Counted from the first letter of the stretch, positions 1 through 6,686 are shown. The stretch: DNA of 11,707 bases from Akkermansiaceae bacterium UBA5020 (GCA_002396885.1 DGXY01000099.1:1-11707); one strand, 5' to 3'. The notes: generated from the letters alone by a model not told the origin. Made by a program: numbers and translations.

Positions 1-42
1 CAATTTGAGCTTGCCGAAGGTCCGGGTCCCGTGATATTTTAA
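1..42 (+). CDS. Probable 3' end of a + strand gene (partial, unidentified)
   Basis: Reading from base 1 in frame 1 gives QFELAEGPGPVIF followed by TAA at 40-42. A strong hairpin terminator begins only 8 bases later (50-75), which is what one expects just after the end of a + strand gene. Frame 2 is also open, up to a TGA at 32-34, so the frame is not certain. Thirteen residues are too few to name a family. It could equally be non-coding sequence. Confidence 0.35.
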   Translation, partial: QFELAEGPGPVIF

Positions 43-49
43 AAAGGTT

Positions 50-75
50 AAAACACCCGAGCTTCTCGGGGTTTT
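50..75 (+). terminator. Hairpin terminator, probably bidirectional
   Basis: CCCGAG (56-61) pairs with CTCGGG (65-70) around a 3-base loop. Flanking AAAAC (50-54) also pairs with GTTTT (71-75) across one bulged A at 55. The + strand tail is GTTTTATCCTT; the - strand tail also carries a T run (complement of the A run at 41-45). It best fits the end of the partial gene at 1-42. Confidence 0.6.
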
Positions 76-122
76 ATCCTTGGTTGCTTGCTCTTGTTTT
101 TTCCCAAAACTTGGTTTTCGTC

Positions 123-167
123 AAACAGACGCCCTTTCCGCTCCCTCGGGAAGGGCGTTCTGTTTTT
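123..167 (+). terminator. Long hairpin terminator between convergent genes
   Basis: Arms AAACAG plus ACGCCCTT (123-136) pair with AAGGGCGT plus CTGTTT (151-165), with a single bulged T at 159 and a GC-rich 14-base loop. The + strand continues as TTTTTC, a classical U tract; on the - strand the U run lies inside the stem. It lies between the possible + strand gene ending at 42 and the - strand gene ending at 237, so it can separate the two convergent units. The rest of 1-236 shows nothing convincing. Confidence 0.65.
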
Positions 168-236
168 CGGGAGTGGGCTTCGGGAGCGTCGGGAAATCCC
201 CGCGATGGCAACGACAGGACGCGCTGAGGGTGCGCC

Positions 237-848
237 TCAGGGGGCCACAAGACGTTTGGCCTTGGCCGCGCTTTCCTCATCCAGGGAGGTCAGGGGCACG
301 ACGTAACTCTTTCCATTCCGAAGCAGGAGCTTGGCCGAATCCTTCTCCAACCCGAGGAACTTTGCCTCGATGACCCTGCCCTCGCGATTCTTCCAGGAAT
401 GGAATCCTGGCTCGGCGGGCCTACCTTCGCCCGGGGCGGGAGCAGTCGTCTTCATCTCGGCCATCCGCTTGGTCTCGTCTTCGGTGGGCTTCTTTGCATC
501 GACGATGGCCCCTGCCTGAATCCAGGCCTCGATCCTCTCAATCTCGCCTTTGGGGAGTGGCTTGCCTTTCCGTGGCATGAAGTCGTTGTGGGTTTCATCG
601 AGCTTGAGGCGCTCGACAAAACCGCTTTCGGCCGAGTTGCCGGGACGGATGATGTTGTATTTTCCGATCTGGTCGAAGAGCACGTCGGGATCAAGGGCAA
701 CATTGCCCTTCACCTCGGTCTCGTTGCTGTGGCAGTCCCAGCAATGTTCCTTCATGATCGGAAGGACCTCGGTGAGATAGTCGACGGCATCCGCGCGGAG
801 CGTCAAACCGGTGGCAAGAACGTAGCAAAGGACGAGGAGGCGTGTCAT
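237..848 (-). CDS. Exported small c-type cytochrome with C-terminal SHD1-like domain
   Basis: 203-residue protein. Residues 1-21 form a signal peptide (hydrophobic run, likely cut after ADA), so it acts outside the cytoplasm. A single heme-attachment motif CWDCH is at 36-40. Downstream, DFMPRKGKPL (89-98, M91 the likely distal heme ligand) and IEAWIQAGA (106-114) match the PVC-type cytochrome c domain seen in planctomycete and verrucomicrobial proteins. After a Pro/Glu linker, residues ~149-200 (FHSWKNREGRVIEAKF...LLLRNGKSYVVPLTSLD) look like an SHD1-type small beta domain, common in exported PVC proteins and thought to bind partners. The typical DUF1549/DUF1553 partner domains are absent, so this is a stand-alone heme protein. 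It begins 16 bases after the zinc-ribbon gene at 865-1266 and probably shares its transcript. No Shine-Dalgarno sequence precedes the ATG. Electron partner unknown. Confidence 0.85.
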   Translation of the reverse strand: MTRLLVLCYVLATGLTLRADAVDYLTEVLPIMKEHCWDCHSNETEVKGNVALDPDVLFDQIGKYNIIRPGNSAESGFVERLKLDETHNDFMPRKGKPLPKGEIERIEAWIQAGAIVDAKKPTEDETKRMAEMKTTAPAPGEGRPAEPGFHSWKNREGRVIEAKFLGLEKDSAKLLLRNGKSYVVPLTSLDEESAAKAKRLVAP

Positions 849-864
849 CGCGAAGAATAACCGA

Positions 865-1266
865 TCACTCCCCTTCCGTTACGAGGGCCTCGATCTCTTC
901 GTCGAGAAACAATTCATCGAGAGCCTCCCGTGCCCAATCCTGAGTCTTCGCAAGACGCTTCAGCAAGCGAATGGCCATGACTTGGACCATGGGATTCTCG
1001 CTCCAGGCTTGGCCGGCGAGGAATCGCCAATGCTCGCCGCTCTTGAGCCGACGCGGATCGGCGGCCTGATCGGCGCACTCCGCGCAAAGGAGCAGGGAGC
1101 GCCCGAAATCCGGATCGCGCGGCACCGGCGGCACTTCGAAAATCTGGAGTTTTTCCCCACCGCGTTCGCAGAGCTCACATTTCGACTTCGCGCGCCGGGC
1201 GAGATCTTTTCCGAGCATGTTCAAAGCGGCGACGCGCGCCTCGTGTTCTTCCCTGCCTTTGGCCAT
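865..1266 (-). CDS. PhnA-family (YjdM-like) zinc-ribbon protein, N-terminal domain only
   Basis: 133 residues from ATG 1266. Four cysteines in two pairs, C30-x2-C33 and C61-x2-C64, form a probable zinc ribbon. The surrounding text (RAKSKCELCERG, IFEVPPV, SLLLCAEC, HWRFLAGQAWSENPMVQVMAIRLLKRL, LDELFLDEE) follows the N-terminal region of PhnA/YjdM-type proteins as I remember them. The usual C-terminal small beta-barrel of that family is missing: the protein stops soon after LDEEIEAL. Despite the name, a direct role of this family in phosphonate breakdown is not established; function is unknown. An in-frame ATG at 1359 would add 31 residues, but these are low-quality sequence that overlaps the start of the divergent gene, so I chose 1266. 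It is cytoplasmic (no signal) and lies just upstream of the small cytochrome gene, likely as one transcript. Confidence 0.75.
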   Translation of the reverse strand: MAKGREEHEARVAALNMLGKDLARRAKSKCELCERGGEKLQIFEVPPVPRDPDFGRSLLLCAECADQAADPRRLKSGEHWRFLAGQAWSENPMVQVMAIRLLKRLAKTQDWAREALDELFLDEEIEALVTEGE

Positions 1267-1357
1267 GCGACGATCATACCCCGCGCTGCGGACATCGCAA
1301 GGCGGCGTCCTCCCTGACCACGCTTGCCTCAGCGACGGACCCGGGGCACACTCTCCC

Positions 1358-2611
1358 ATGCTCGAGTTCTCCGACGCCAGCTATCAATTCTTCCCGGCAA
1401 AGCCCTCGCCGTTTTTCATCCGCTTCGCGCGAACGATGAACCGGCATTTCATCCTTCCGGGAAAAAGCCATCGCATCAGCGAGCTGCGGCTCGAGGGAGA
1501 AACCGAAGCGGTCCGCGATGCGAAGGAACGCGGTGAAAGGATCGTCTTTGTCATCAATCACCCAAGCCACAGCGATCCTCAAGTGGTCACCGAGGTCCAG
1601 CGCCGGCTCGGTGTGCCCGCTTCCTTCATGGCCGCCTACGATGTCTTCTTGCGGAGCCGCTTCAACGCCTGGAGCATGCAGAAGCTCGGGAATTTCTCGA
1701 TCGACCGAGAGGCCGCAGACCGCAAGGCCATGGCCGCCGCCATCAGCACCGTGACGACGGGCCAATACGCCCTGAGCCTCTTTCCCGAAGGCAACGTCTA
1801 CCTCACCAACGACCGCGTCACGCCCTTCCTCGACGGCACCGCTTTCATCGCCCTGAAAGCCCAGCAGGCAATCGAAGGCACCCCTGTCAAAATCGTGCCC
1901 GTGAGCCTGAAATTCACCCACCTCACCACTCCGCGCGAAGCGGTGACGGCGCGACTCGTCGATCTCGGACGGCGAAGCGCTCACGCCTATGCACCCGGCT
2001 CGTCCGAAAACCCGCTTGCAGCGGTGATGGGTCTCGGCCGACATCTCGTCGGAGTCCACCTCCAGCGCCATGGATTCCTTCACGAACGCACCGATGACGA
2101 GGCGTCGCTCTATGAGCTACTGAAGGACTTCGCGGGGAATCTGATCACGGAAGTCGAGACCACCCTCGCACTCACGCCACCGAAAGAAGGAGGACTCGTC
2201 GAACGCATCCGCAAGGTGCGCTCGACCATCCATCAGATTCGCACCGACGCCTCGGGGGCCCCACGTCCCGAGATCGATGGTCTCGCCGAGAAAGCCATCC
2301 TCGCCTTCCGGGTTCATGGGTATCTCACCCCCTACCTCATCGAGCATCCCTCGATTGACCGCTACGACGAGACCGTGGAACGGCTCGCCGAGGATTTCTA
2401 TTCAAAGGCCATGCCTCGGACCGGGCCACGCCGGGCCATCGCCCATGTCCATGCCCCTCTCGATGTCAGCGCCTTCCTCAGCGAGTCCGGCAGCCTGCGC
2501 AACGCCGTCGCGCCACTTACCCGGGCAATGGAGACGGCCGTGCAGAGCGGGATCGACACGATCAATGCCGGCAACGACGCCCCCGGCGCGGCTCTGGTGC
2601 CGGGAGTTTAG
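1358..2611 (+). CDS. PlsC-like 1-acyl-sn-glycerol-3-phosphate acyltransferase family protein with C-terminal extension
   Basis: 417 residues from ATG 1358. The acyltransferase signature is complete: NHPSHSD (67-73) gives the catalytic HX4D pair H68/D73, GNFSIDR (111-117) is the second block, FPEGN (142-146) the third, with an Asn in the usual Thr/Ser position after FPEG, and IVPVSLKF (179-186) the fourth. Members transfer an acyl chain to lysophosphatidate or a related acceptor at the inner face of the membrane. The substrate here is unknown. Typical PlsC enzymes end soon after block four; here about 220 more residues follow, helix-rich and without a motif I recognise. I see no clear membrane segment. 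The in-frame ATG at 1217 is rejected because its extra 47 residues overlap the divergent gene at 865-1266 and look non-coding. No Shine-Dalgarno sequence; 91 bases separate the two divergent starts. Confidence 0.85.
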   Translation: MLEFSDASYQFFPAKPSPFFIRFARTMNRHFILPGKSHRISELRLEGETEAVRDAKERGERIVFVINHPSHSDPQVVTEVQRRLGVPASFMAAYDVFLRSRFNAWSMQKLGNFSIDREAADRKAMAAAISTVTTGQYALSLFPEGNVYLTNDRVTPFLDGTAFIALKAQQAIEGTPVKIVPVSLKFTHLTTPREAVTARLVDLGRRSAHAYAPGSSENPLAAVMGLGRHLVGVHLQRHGFLHERTDDEASLYELLKDFAGNLITEVETTLALTPPKEGGLVERIRKVRSTIHQIRTDASGAPRPEIDGLAEKAILAFRVHGYLTPYLIEHPSIDRYDETVERLAEDFYSKAMPRTGPRRAIAHVHAPLDVSAFLSESGSLRNAVAPLTRAMETAVQSGIDTINAGNDAPGAALVPGV

Positions 2612-2623
2612 GATCGGCCTAAC

Positions 2624-2675
2624 ATCGAGCGGAGAAAAGGCGGCCTACAATCGAGCGGGGAGGAGGCGGCCTACG
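2624..2675 (+). repeat. Two degenerate 26-bp tandem repeat units
   Basis: Units at 2624-2649 and 2650-2675 share 22 of 26 bases, each starting ATCGAGCGG and ending GGCGGCCTAC plus one base. A shorter echo (GATCGGCCTAAC) lies at 2612-2623, right behind the acyltransferase stop. The sequence has no credible reading frame and belongs to the repeat-filled convergent gap 2612-2889. Confidence 0.7.
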
Positions 2676-2685
2676 GAATAAACGG

Positions 2686-2795
2686 AAAACGCGGAATTAG
2701 GGATGGCCGAGATAGATGCCGCAGGCATCAAAACACGCAGAAAACGCGGAACTACAGAAGACCGAGATAGATGCCGCAGGCATCAGCAAACGGAG
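2686..2795 (+). repeat. Two 55-bp tandem repeat units with an embedded palindrome
   Basis: Units 2686-2740 and 2741-2795 agree at about 46 of 55 bases. A 24-base core is identical in both (2707-2730 and 2762-2785) and contains the palindrome GATGCC-GCA-GGCATC, able to form a 6-bp stem with a 3-base loop on either strand. Each unit starts AAAACGCGGAA. No U tract follows the stems, so they are not canonical terminators, though they are the only hairpins between the two convergent genes. Confidence 0.75.
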
Positions 2796-2845
2796 TAAAT
2801 CAGGAATGGAGCCACACCGGGCCGCCTTGCCTGATCCTCCTTTTT

Positions 2846-2875
2846 CCGTGTCTTCTGCGTATTCCGCAGGCCGCC
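2846..2875 (-). repeat. Inverted copy of the intergenic repeat family
   Basis: Bases 2860-2875 are the reverse complement of 2665-2680 (GGCGGCCTACGGAATA) with one mismatch. The adjoining stretch, read on the - strand as CGCAGAAGACACGGAA, matches CGCAGAAAACGCGGAA at 2736-2751 in 14 of 16 bases. So the right end of the gap holds an inverted, partly rearranged copy of the same material that makes up its left and middle parts. Confidence 0.6.
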
Positions 2876-2889
2876 GTATCCGCTCCATC

Positions 2890-5800
2890 TCACGGCTTCA
2901 TCAAATACGCAAAAAAGTCCTGCAACTCCCTGTCGCTCAATCCGGCAAGCAATCCCGGAGGCATCAGAGAAATCGGTGAGGCTTCGAGGGTGTCGATTCC
3001 GGTCCGGTCGAGCAGCGAGATCTGGCCGGTGAGGTCTTTCAGAGTCACGGTGCGGGGACTTTGTTCCACCATGAGACCGATCACCTTGCGGCCGTCCTTC
3101 ATCGACGCCACGTAATTCAGGTAGCCTTCGCGCAGTTCGAGGCTGGGATTAAGGATCGACGGAAGCCAGAAATCGGGATTCTGGCGTTCGTAGCCCGTCA
3201 GATCAGGACCGATCGAGGCGCCTTCTCCGAAGAGCTGGTGACAGTTCGCGCAGCGCGCCGCAAAGGTGGCCTTTCCGGCGGTGGCGTCCCCTTTTCCGGC
3301 GGTCAGGACCGTTTTGAGGCGGGCAGTCTCTGCCGACAGATCGATCCCCCCGGCCCCGGCGGCGATGCCTGGCCAATGTTTGGTGATGCGGGCAGTGAGG
3401 GCCTCGTCGCGGTGTTCCATCATCAACTGGACGATGTCCGACCCGAGGTCGCGCGACTTGATCACCGCTTTATCGACTTCGTCCATCATCAGCATGGCCC
3501 AGGGAAGCCGTCCCGCGAGGACCCGCTCCGCGGTCGAGCGCACCCCGTGCTCGGCCGGCAGGGTCGAGCCGTAGCGCCCGATGATGCCCTTTGCGATGGT
3601 GTCATCGTCGAAGCGGGCGAGCGTCTGCAGGGCGACGCGCTTTAAGGCGAATTCCTGATCGAGCGCGAGAATCTTCAGTAAAGGATCGATCACCTTGGCA
3701 TCGCCTTTTTCCCCGAGGAGGCGCACGAGTTCGGTCCGCACGCCCACGGGGAGCCCTGCATCGAGAACGGCTTTTTTTGCCTCGTCGAGCGCTCCCGCTT
3801 CGCCGCTGCGGAGGCGCAGGACGAGGCCACTGTCGCCAAGCGACCGGGCATACTCTTGGAGCTGCTTTGTCAGCGCCTCGGGCAGGGCGGGCATCGTCAC
3901 GCCCTCAAATGCCGACTGGAGCGCCTCGAGCAATTTCGCTTTTGCCTCCTGATTCGGCGACCTCTCGAGAAGAAGCGCCGCACTGGCATAGTTCTCCGCT
4001 CCACCGGCGATGGCGTAGCGTTTCATGAGCCGCTCGAGGAGAATCTCGCGCACGAGCGGTCGCGCCCAGACTTCCGCCCGCGAGAGCCATTTTGCGATTC
4101 CGTCCCGGCCGCCCTCGGCGTGGGCCTCGAGCGCCCACCAGATCATGAGCGGCTGGTGCGGATCGTCGAGATCTTCGTCGTGTTGCACGAGTCCTTCGAT
4201 GATGCCGAGCGCAGCTCCGGACGGGAGTCGTTTCGCGGACGCGGCGAGTTGCACCCGCACCTGGGCGTCCGTCTCACTGATCGCAAGATCGGCGAGCCCC
4301 GTGGCGAGTCCACCCTCTGCGCTCCGGCGATCCCCGACGAGCCGCACGACCCAGCGCCGCACGTCTGCCTGGGGATGGGTAAGCCATTTGATGGCGAGTT
4401 CCTCCGTGAGCCCTCCGAGAAGATTCAGCGCCCAAAGCGCCTCGAGCGAATCCTGCCCCGATCCTTGATCGACGAGATCCACGAGCTGCGGCGCCACGAC
4501 CTTGTCTCCCCGCCACCCCAGCTCGAGCAGGGCCCGGCGGCGAACGAGTCGGTTTTCGTGGGCGAAAAAGGCGATCAGCTCCTCGGCCGGACGTTTGCTG
4601 AGGTCCCCTTCGTCATAGACCGGATTGCTCCCGCTGGGCTGGAGCCGATAGATGCGACCGCTCGTCTTGTGCCAATCATCGACAGGCCGGACGTGGCTGA
4701 GGCGGCTGTCATACCAGTCGGCGAGGTAGATCGCCCCATCGGGACCCATCCCCGCGTAGACGGGGCGGAACCATCGGTCGGGCGACTCGACCGGGTTGGC
4801 CTCATCGACGGATCGGTAGCTGCTGCCATCACGCTCGATCCGGCTCGACCAGACGAGGTTGTGCAGAGAATTCGCCGCGACGATGTGCCCCTCGAGTTCC
4901 GGGCCAAAGAGACCACCTTCACAGATCGCGAAAGCCTGGGGAAAGCGGCGCTCGTCGCCTTCGTGTTTCATGTGCTCGAAATAGCCAAACGCATAGGGAT
5001 TCGTGAGCGGACCGTGCTTGCCCCAGGACTTCGACCCATAGCTGCCCTGCGGGTAAAACATGCCGCGTGTTTTACCCGCGTTCGTCCCGGAGAAGACCTG
5101 CCCTTTGGCGTCGATCTCGAGGCTGAAGGTATTTCCCCCACCCTCCGCGTAGATTTCAAATCGCTCCGTCGGCGGGTGGAAGCGCCAGACCATCTGTCCC
5201 TGCCACTCGACCGTTTTCCCCGAGGCGGGATCGACAACCTTGCCCGTCGTGGTGCTGCCATTGACACCATAGAGCCAGCCATCCGGGCCCCAGACGAGGC
5301 TGTTCATCACCGAATGGGTGTCCTCGATTCCGAACCCCGAGAGTTTCACGACTGGATCGGAGTCGGGCACGTCGTCGCTGTTGGCGTCGGGGTAAAAAAG
5401 CAGGTAAGGCGGATTCGCGACCCAGATTCCGCCCGCGCCGATCGCGACCGAGGTGGCGATGTTCAGTCCCGTGATGACATCCTTGTGCGACTCGAATTTC
5501 CCGTCGCCATCGACGTCCTCGAAGACGCGGATGATGTCTTCTCCCTTGTCGCCGTGTGGCGGTGGCAGCGGGACCTTGTCGAAACGGGCGCGGAGGTGGT
5601 TGTCGTATTCGACGATCTTCAGTCCCGCCGGGAATTGATATTGGCGATACAGCACCGCCCAGAGCCGGCCTTTCGCGTCCCAGGCAAGCGAGAGCGGCTG
5701 TTCCACGGCGGGTTCGGCCGCGATCAGTTCGAGCTCGAAACCCTCTCGCAGCTTGAAGGTTTTCATCACCTCCTCGGCCGGGGTCGGCTTCGACCCATCG

Positions 5801-5970
5801 GCGAGCGCTCCGCGGCCCGGGAAACTGCGGATCACCTCGAGCGCCTGATCGGAGCCTGCGACGGCGGTGGGGCCCTTCGACGGCTCCTCGCCGGTCAGCG
5901 GAGCGTGGATCGCGAGCAATAAGACCGCTGGCAAGACGATCAGGCGGAACGAAAAAGACGGGAGTGTCAT
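2890..5970 (-). CDS. PVC-type exported dehydrogenase / HEAT-repeat / cytochrome c protein
   Basis: 1026 residues from ATG 5970. Residues 1-28 form a signal peptide. Residues ~72-445 are the beta-propeller-like 'putative membrane-bound dehydrogenase' domain of Planctomycetes and Verrucomicrobia (known as TIGR02604): REGFELELIAAEP, LAWDAKGRLWAV, EDVDGDGKFES (152-161, a calcium-type DxDGDG loop), a second acidic loop near 195-205, KHGPLTNPYAFGYF (318-331), and GPDGAIYLADWYD. Residues ~455-870 are helical repeats of HEAT type. The C-terminal domain carries one heme motif CANCH (907-911) and a distal-Met candidate in SLMPPG (~1005-1010), as in the planctomycete heme-binding domain. Such proteins are believed to oxidise sugars or alcohols in the periplasm and pass electrons to the attached heme; the substrate here is unknown. 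The longer start at 6030 is rejected because it would lie inside the terminator at 6010-6042. No Shine-Dalgarno sequence; it appears to be transcribed alone. Confidence 0.9.
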   Translation of the reverse strand: MTLPSFSFRLIVLPAVLLLAIHAPLTGEEPSKGPTAVAGSDQALEVIRSFPGRGALADGSKPTPAEEVMKTFKLREGFELELIAAEPAVEQPLSLAWDAKGRLWAVLYRQYQFPAGLKIVEYDNHLRARFDKVPLPPPHGDKGEDIIRVFEDVDGDGKFESHKDVITGLNIATSVAIGAGGIWVANPPYLLFYPDANSDDVPDSDPVVKLSGFGIEDTHSVMNSLVWGPDGWLYGVNGSTTTGKVVDPASGKTVEWQGQMVWRFHPPTERFEIYAEGGGNTFSLEIDAKGQVFSGTNAGKTRGMFYPQGSYGSKSWGKHGPLTNPYAFGYFEHMKHEGDERRFPQAFAICEGGLFGPELEGHIVAANSLHNLVWSSRIERDGSSYRSVDEANPVESPDRWFRPVYAGMGPDGAIYLADWYDSRLSHVRPVDDWHKTSGRIYRLQPSGSNPVYDEGDLSKRPAEELIAFFAHENRLVRRRALLELGWRGDKVVAPQLVDLVDQGSGQDSLEALWALNLLGGLTEELAIKWLTHPQADVRRWVVRLVGDRRSAEGGLATGLADLAISETDAQVRVQLAASAKRLPSGAALGIIEGLVQHDEDLDDPHQPLMIWWALEAHAEGGRDGIAKWLSRAEVWARPLVREILLERLMKRYAIAGGAENYASAALLLERSPNQEAKAKLLEALQSAFEGVTMPALPEALTKQLQEYARSLGDSGLVLRLRSGEAGALDEAKKAVLDAGLPVGVRTELVRLLGEKGDAKVIDPLLKILALDQEFALKRVALQTLARFDDDTIAKGIIGRYGSTLPAEHGVRSTAERVLAGRLPWAMLMMDEVDKAVIKSRDLGSDIVQLMMEHRDEALTARITKHWPGIAAGAGGIDLSAETARLKTVLTAGKGDATAGKATFAARCANCHQLFGEGASIGPDLTGYERQNPDFWLPSILNPSLELREGYLNYVASMKDGRKVIGLMVEQSPRTVTLKDLTGQISLLDRTGIDTLEASPISLMPPGLLAGLSDRELQDFFAYLMKP
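5049..5079. repeat. Perfect 12-bp inverted repeat inside the dehydrogenase gene
   Basis: GCGGGTAAAACA (5049-5060) and TGTTTTACCCGC (5068-5079) are exact reverse complements around a 7-base spacer; one GU and one GC pair can extend the stem to leave a 3-base loop. It lies in the coding sequence, encoding roughly AGKTRGMFYP (residues ~298-307). No U tract follows on either strand, so it is not an obvious terminator. Confidence 0.8.
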
Positions 5971-6009
5971 CACCCGGCTAAATTGCCCAAAAGCCGCGCG
6001 CTTGAACAC

Positions 6010-6042
6010 AAAAAAACCCGGCGCGAACAAGGACGCACCGGG
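6010..6042 (-). terminator. Rho-independent terminator (distal of two) for the outer-membrane barrel gene
   Basis: On the - strand CCCGGTGCG pairs with CGCGCCGGG (9 bp including one T-G pair; + coordinates 6034-6042 and 6017-6025) around an 8-base loop, followed by seven T (complement of A 6010-6016). This is a textbook intrinsic terminator, about 40 bases past the stop of the barrel gene. It also insulates the dehydrogenase gene that starts at 5970. Confidence 0.85.
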
Positions 6043-6050
6043 CTTTGCAA

Positions 6051-6069
6051 AAGCGGCGGGACGCCGCTT
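6051..6069 (-). terminator. Proximal hairpin of a tandem terminator
   Basis: AAGCGGCG (6051-6058) and CGCCGCTT (6062-6069) form a perfect 8-bp stem with a GGA loop. On the - strand the stem is followed by a short TT that extends the T run of the arm (CTTTTGC). It begins about 10 bases after the barrel stop codon and stands directly in front of the stronger terminator at 6010-6042. Confidence 0.6.
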
Positions 6070-6079
6070 CTACTTTATC

Positions 6080-6652
6080 TTAGAAGGGCACGCGGAAACC
6101 GGCGCGCATGAGGGTGAAGTCGGGCTGACCTTGGTCGACCCAGTTGTAGGAGGCGTCACCGAAGAGACCGACGCAGCCCCACGACTCGAAGCGGACATCG
6201 AGACCGACACCGACGTTCCAGAGCATCTCGGAACTGCCCGAGGAGATCATGCCGGGGCCGCCGAAGAAGTAGGGAGCGATCGTGCTGCAGCACTCGCCAC
6301 CGAGAGGGAGACGGTAAACGGCGTTGAAAGTGGCGACTTGGTTGTCGCTGCCATCGGCCGTGCCCGATCCGGTGACGGTGTAGCTGCCCTCGACGCCGAA
6401 GTTGTGTCCGAAGAAGTAGGCCACGGCGATACCGCCACCGATCGTTTCCTCGAGACGGGAATCTTCCGGCCAGAGCCCGGTAACAAATCCACTGAATTCA
6501 AAACCGGCATCGTAGCAGTGGCTGGGCTCGGTGATGCGCTGTTCGACGCCCGACTTGGCGCTCTGATAGGCTTCTTTATTCCAGCCCCATCCGGCCTGCG
6601 ATGCGGTGCAGAGGAGAAGGGAAAGTCCGAGGACGAGAGTGGTTTCTTTCAT
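6080..6652 (-). CDS. Outer-membrane beta-barrel protein
   Basis: 190 residues. MKETTLVLGLSLLLCTASQA (1-20) is a signal peptide with an SQA cut site. The rest alternates polar and hydrophobic residues with repeated Gly/aromatic strands (GFEFSGFVTGLW, GGGIAVAYFFGHNFGVEGSYTV, ATFNAVYRLPL, IAPYFFGGPG, MLWNVGVGLDVRF, VGLFGDASYNW, FTLMRAGFRVPF) and ends in a C-terminal Phe, the usual signal for barrel insertion by the Bam machinery. Length and pattern suit an 8-strand barrel of the OmpA/OmpW-like superfamily. Transport, adhesion or structural roles cannot be told apart. Four cysteines (46, 121, 122, 160) remain in the mature protein, unusual for a barrel, and could form disulfides. It has its own tandem terminator, and a possible promoter at 6687-6714, so it seems a separate unit although the upstream two-gene unit lacks a visible terminator. 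Confidence 0.8.
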   Translation of the reverse strand: MKETTLVLGLSLLLCTASQAGWGWNKEAYQSAKSGVEQRITEPSHCYDAGFEFSGFVTGLWPEDSRLEETIGGGIAVAYFFGHNFGVEGSYTVTGSGTADGSDNQVATFNAVYRLPLGGECCSTIAPYFFGGPGMISSGSSEMLWNVGVGLDVRFESWGCVGLFGDASYNWVDQGQPDFTLMRAGFRVPF

Positions 6653-6686
6653 GAGATCAAAGGAGCGAAGTCGTTACAATGTGCGC

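Noticed and set aside
1217..1357. Upstream ATG (1217) for the acyltransferase
   Set aside because: The added residues overlap the divergent zinc-ribbon gene and lack family similarity; the ATG at 1358 is adequate.
1274..2083. 269-codon - strand frame opposite the acyltransferase gene
   Set aside because: Antisense to all four acyltransferase motifs; its own product has no recognisable feature.
2686..2795. Possible CRISPR array
   Set aside because: Only two units, degenerate, with spacer and repeat both partly conserved and no cas gene nearby.
2697..2979. Small frames in the convergent gap (e.g. 2697-2888 on -, 2716-2979 on +)
   Set aside because: They are translations of the repeat units and have no start signal or protein-like composition.
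3856..5922. 688-codon open frame on the + strand opposite the dehydrogenase gene
   Set aside because: It is the mirror of a clearly recognisable conserved gene; the translation is rich in Arg, Asp and Pro with no domain, and such antisense frames are common in GC-rich genes.
5971..6030. Upstream ATG (6030) for the dehydrogenase gene
   Set aside because: It lies within the terminator stem-loop of the barrel gene, and the ATG at 5970 gives a proper signal peptide.
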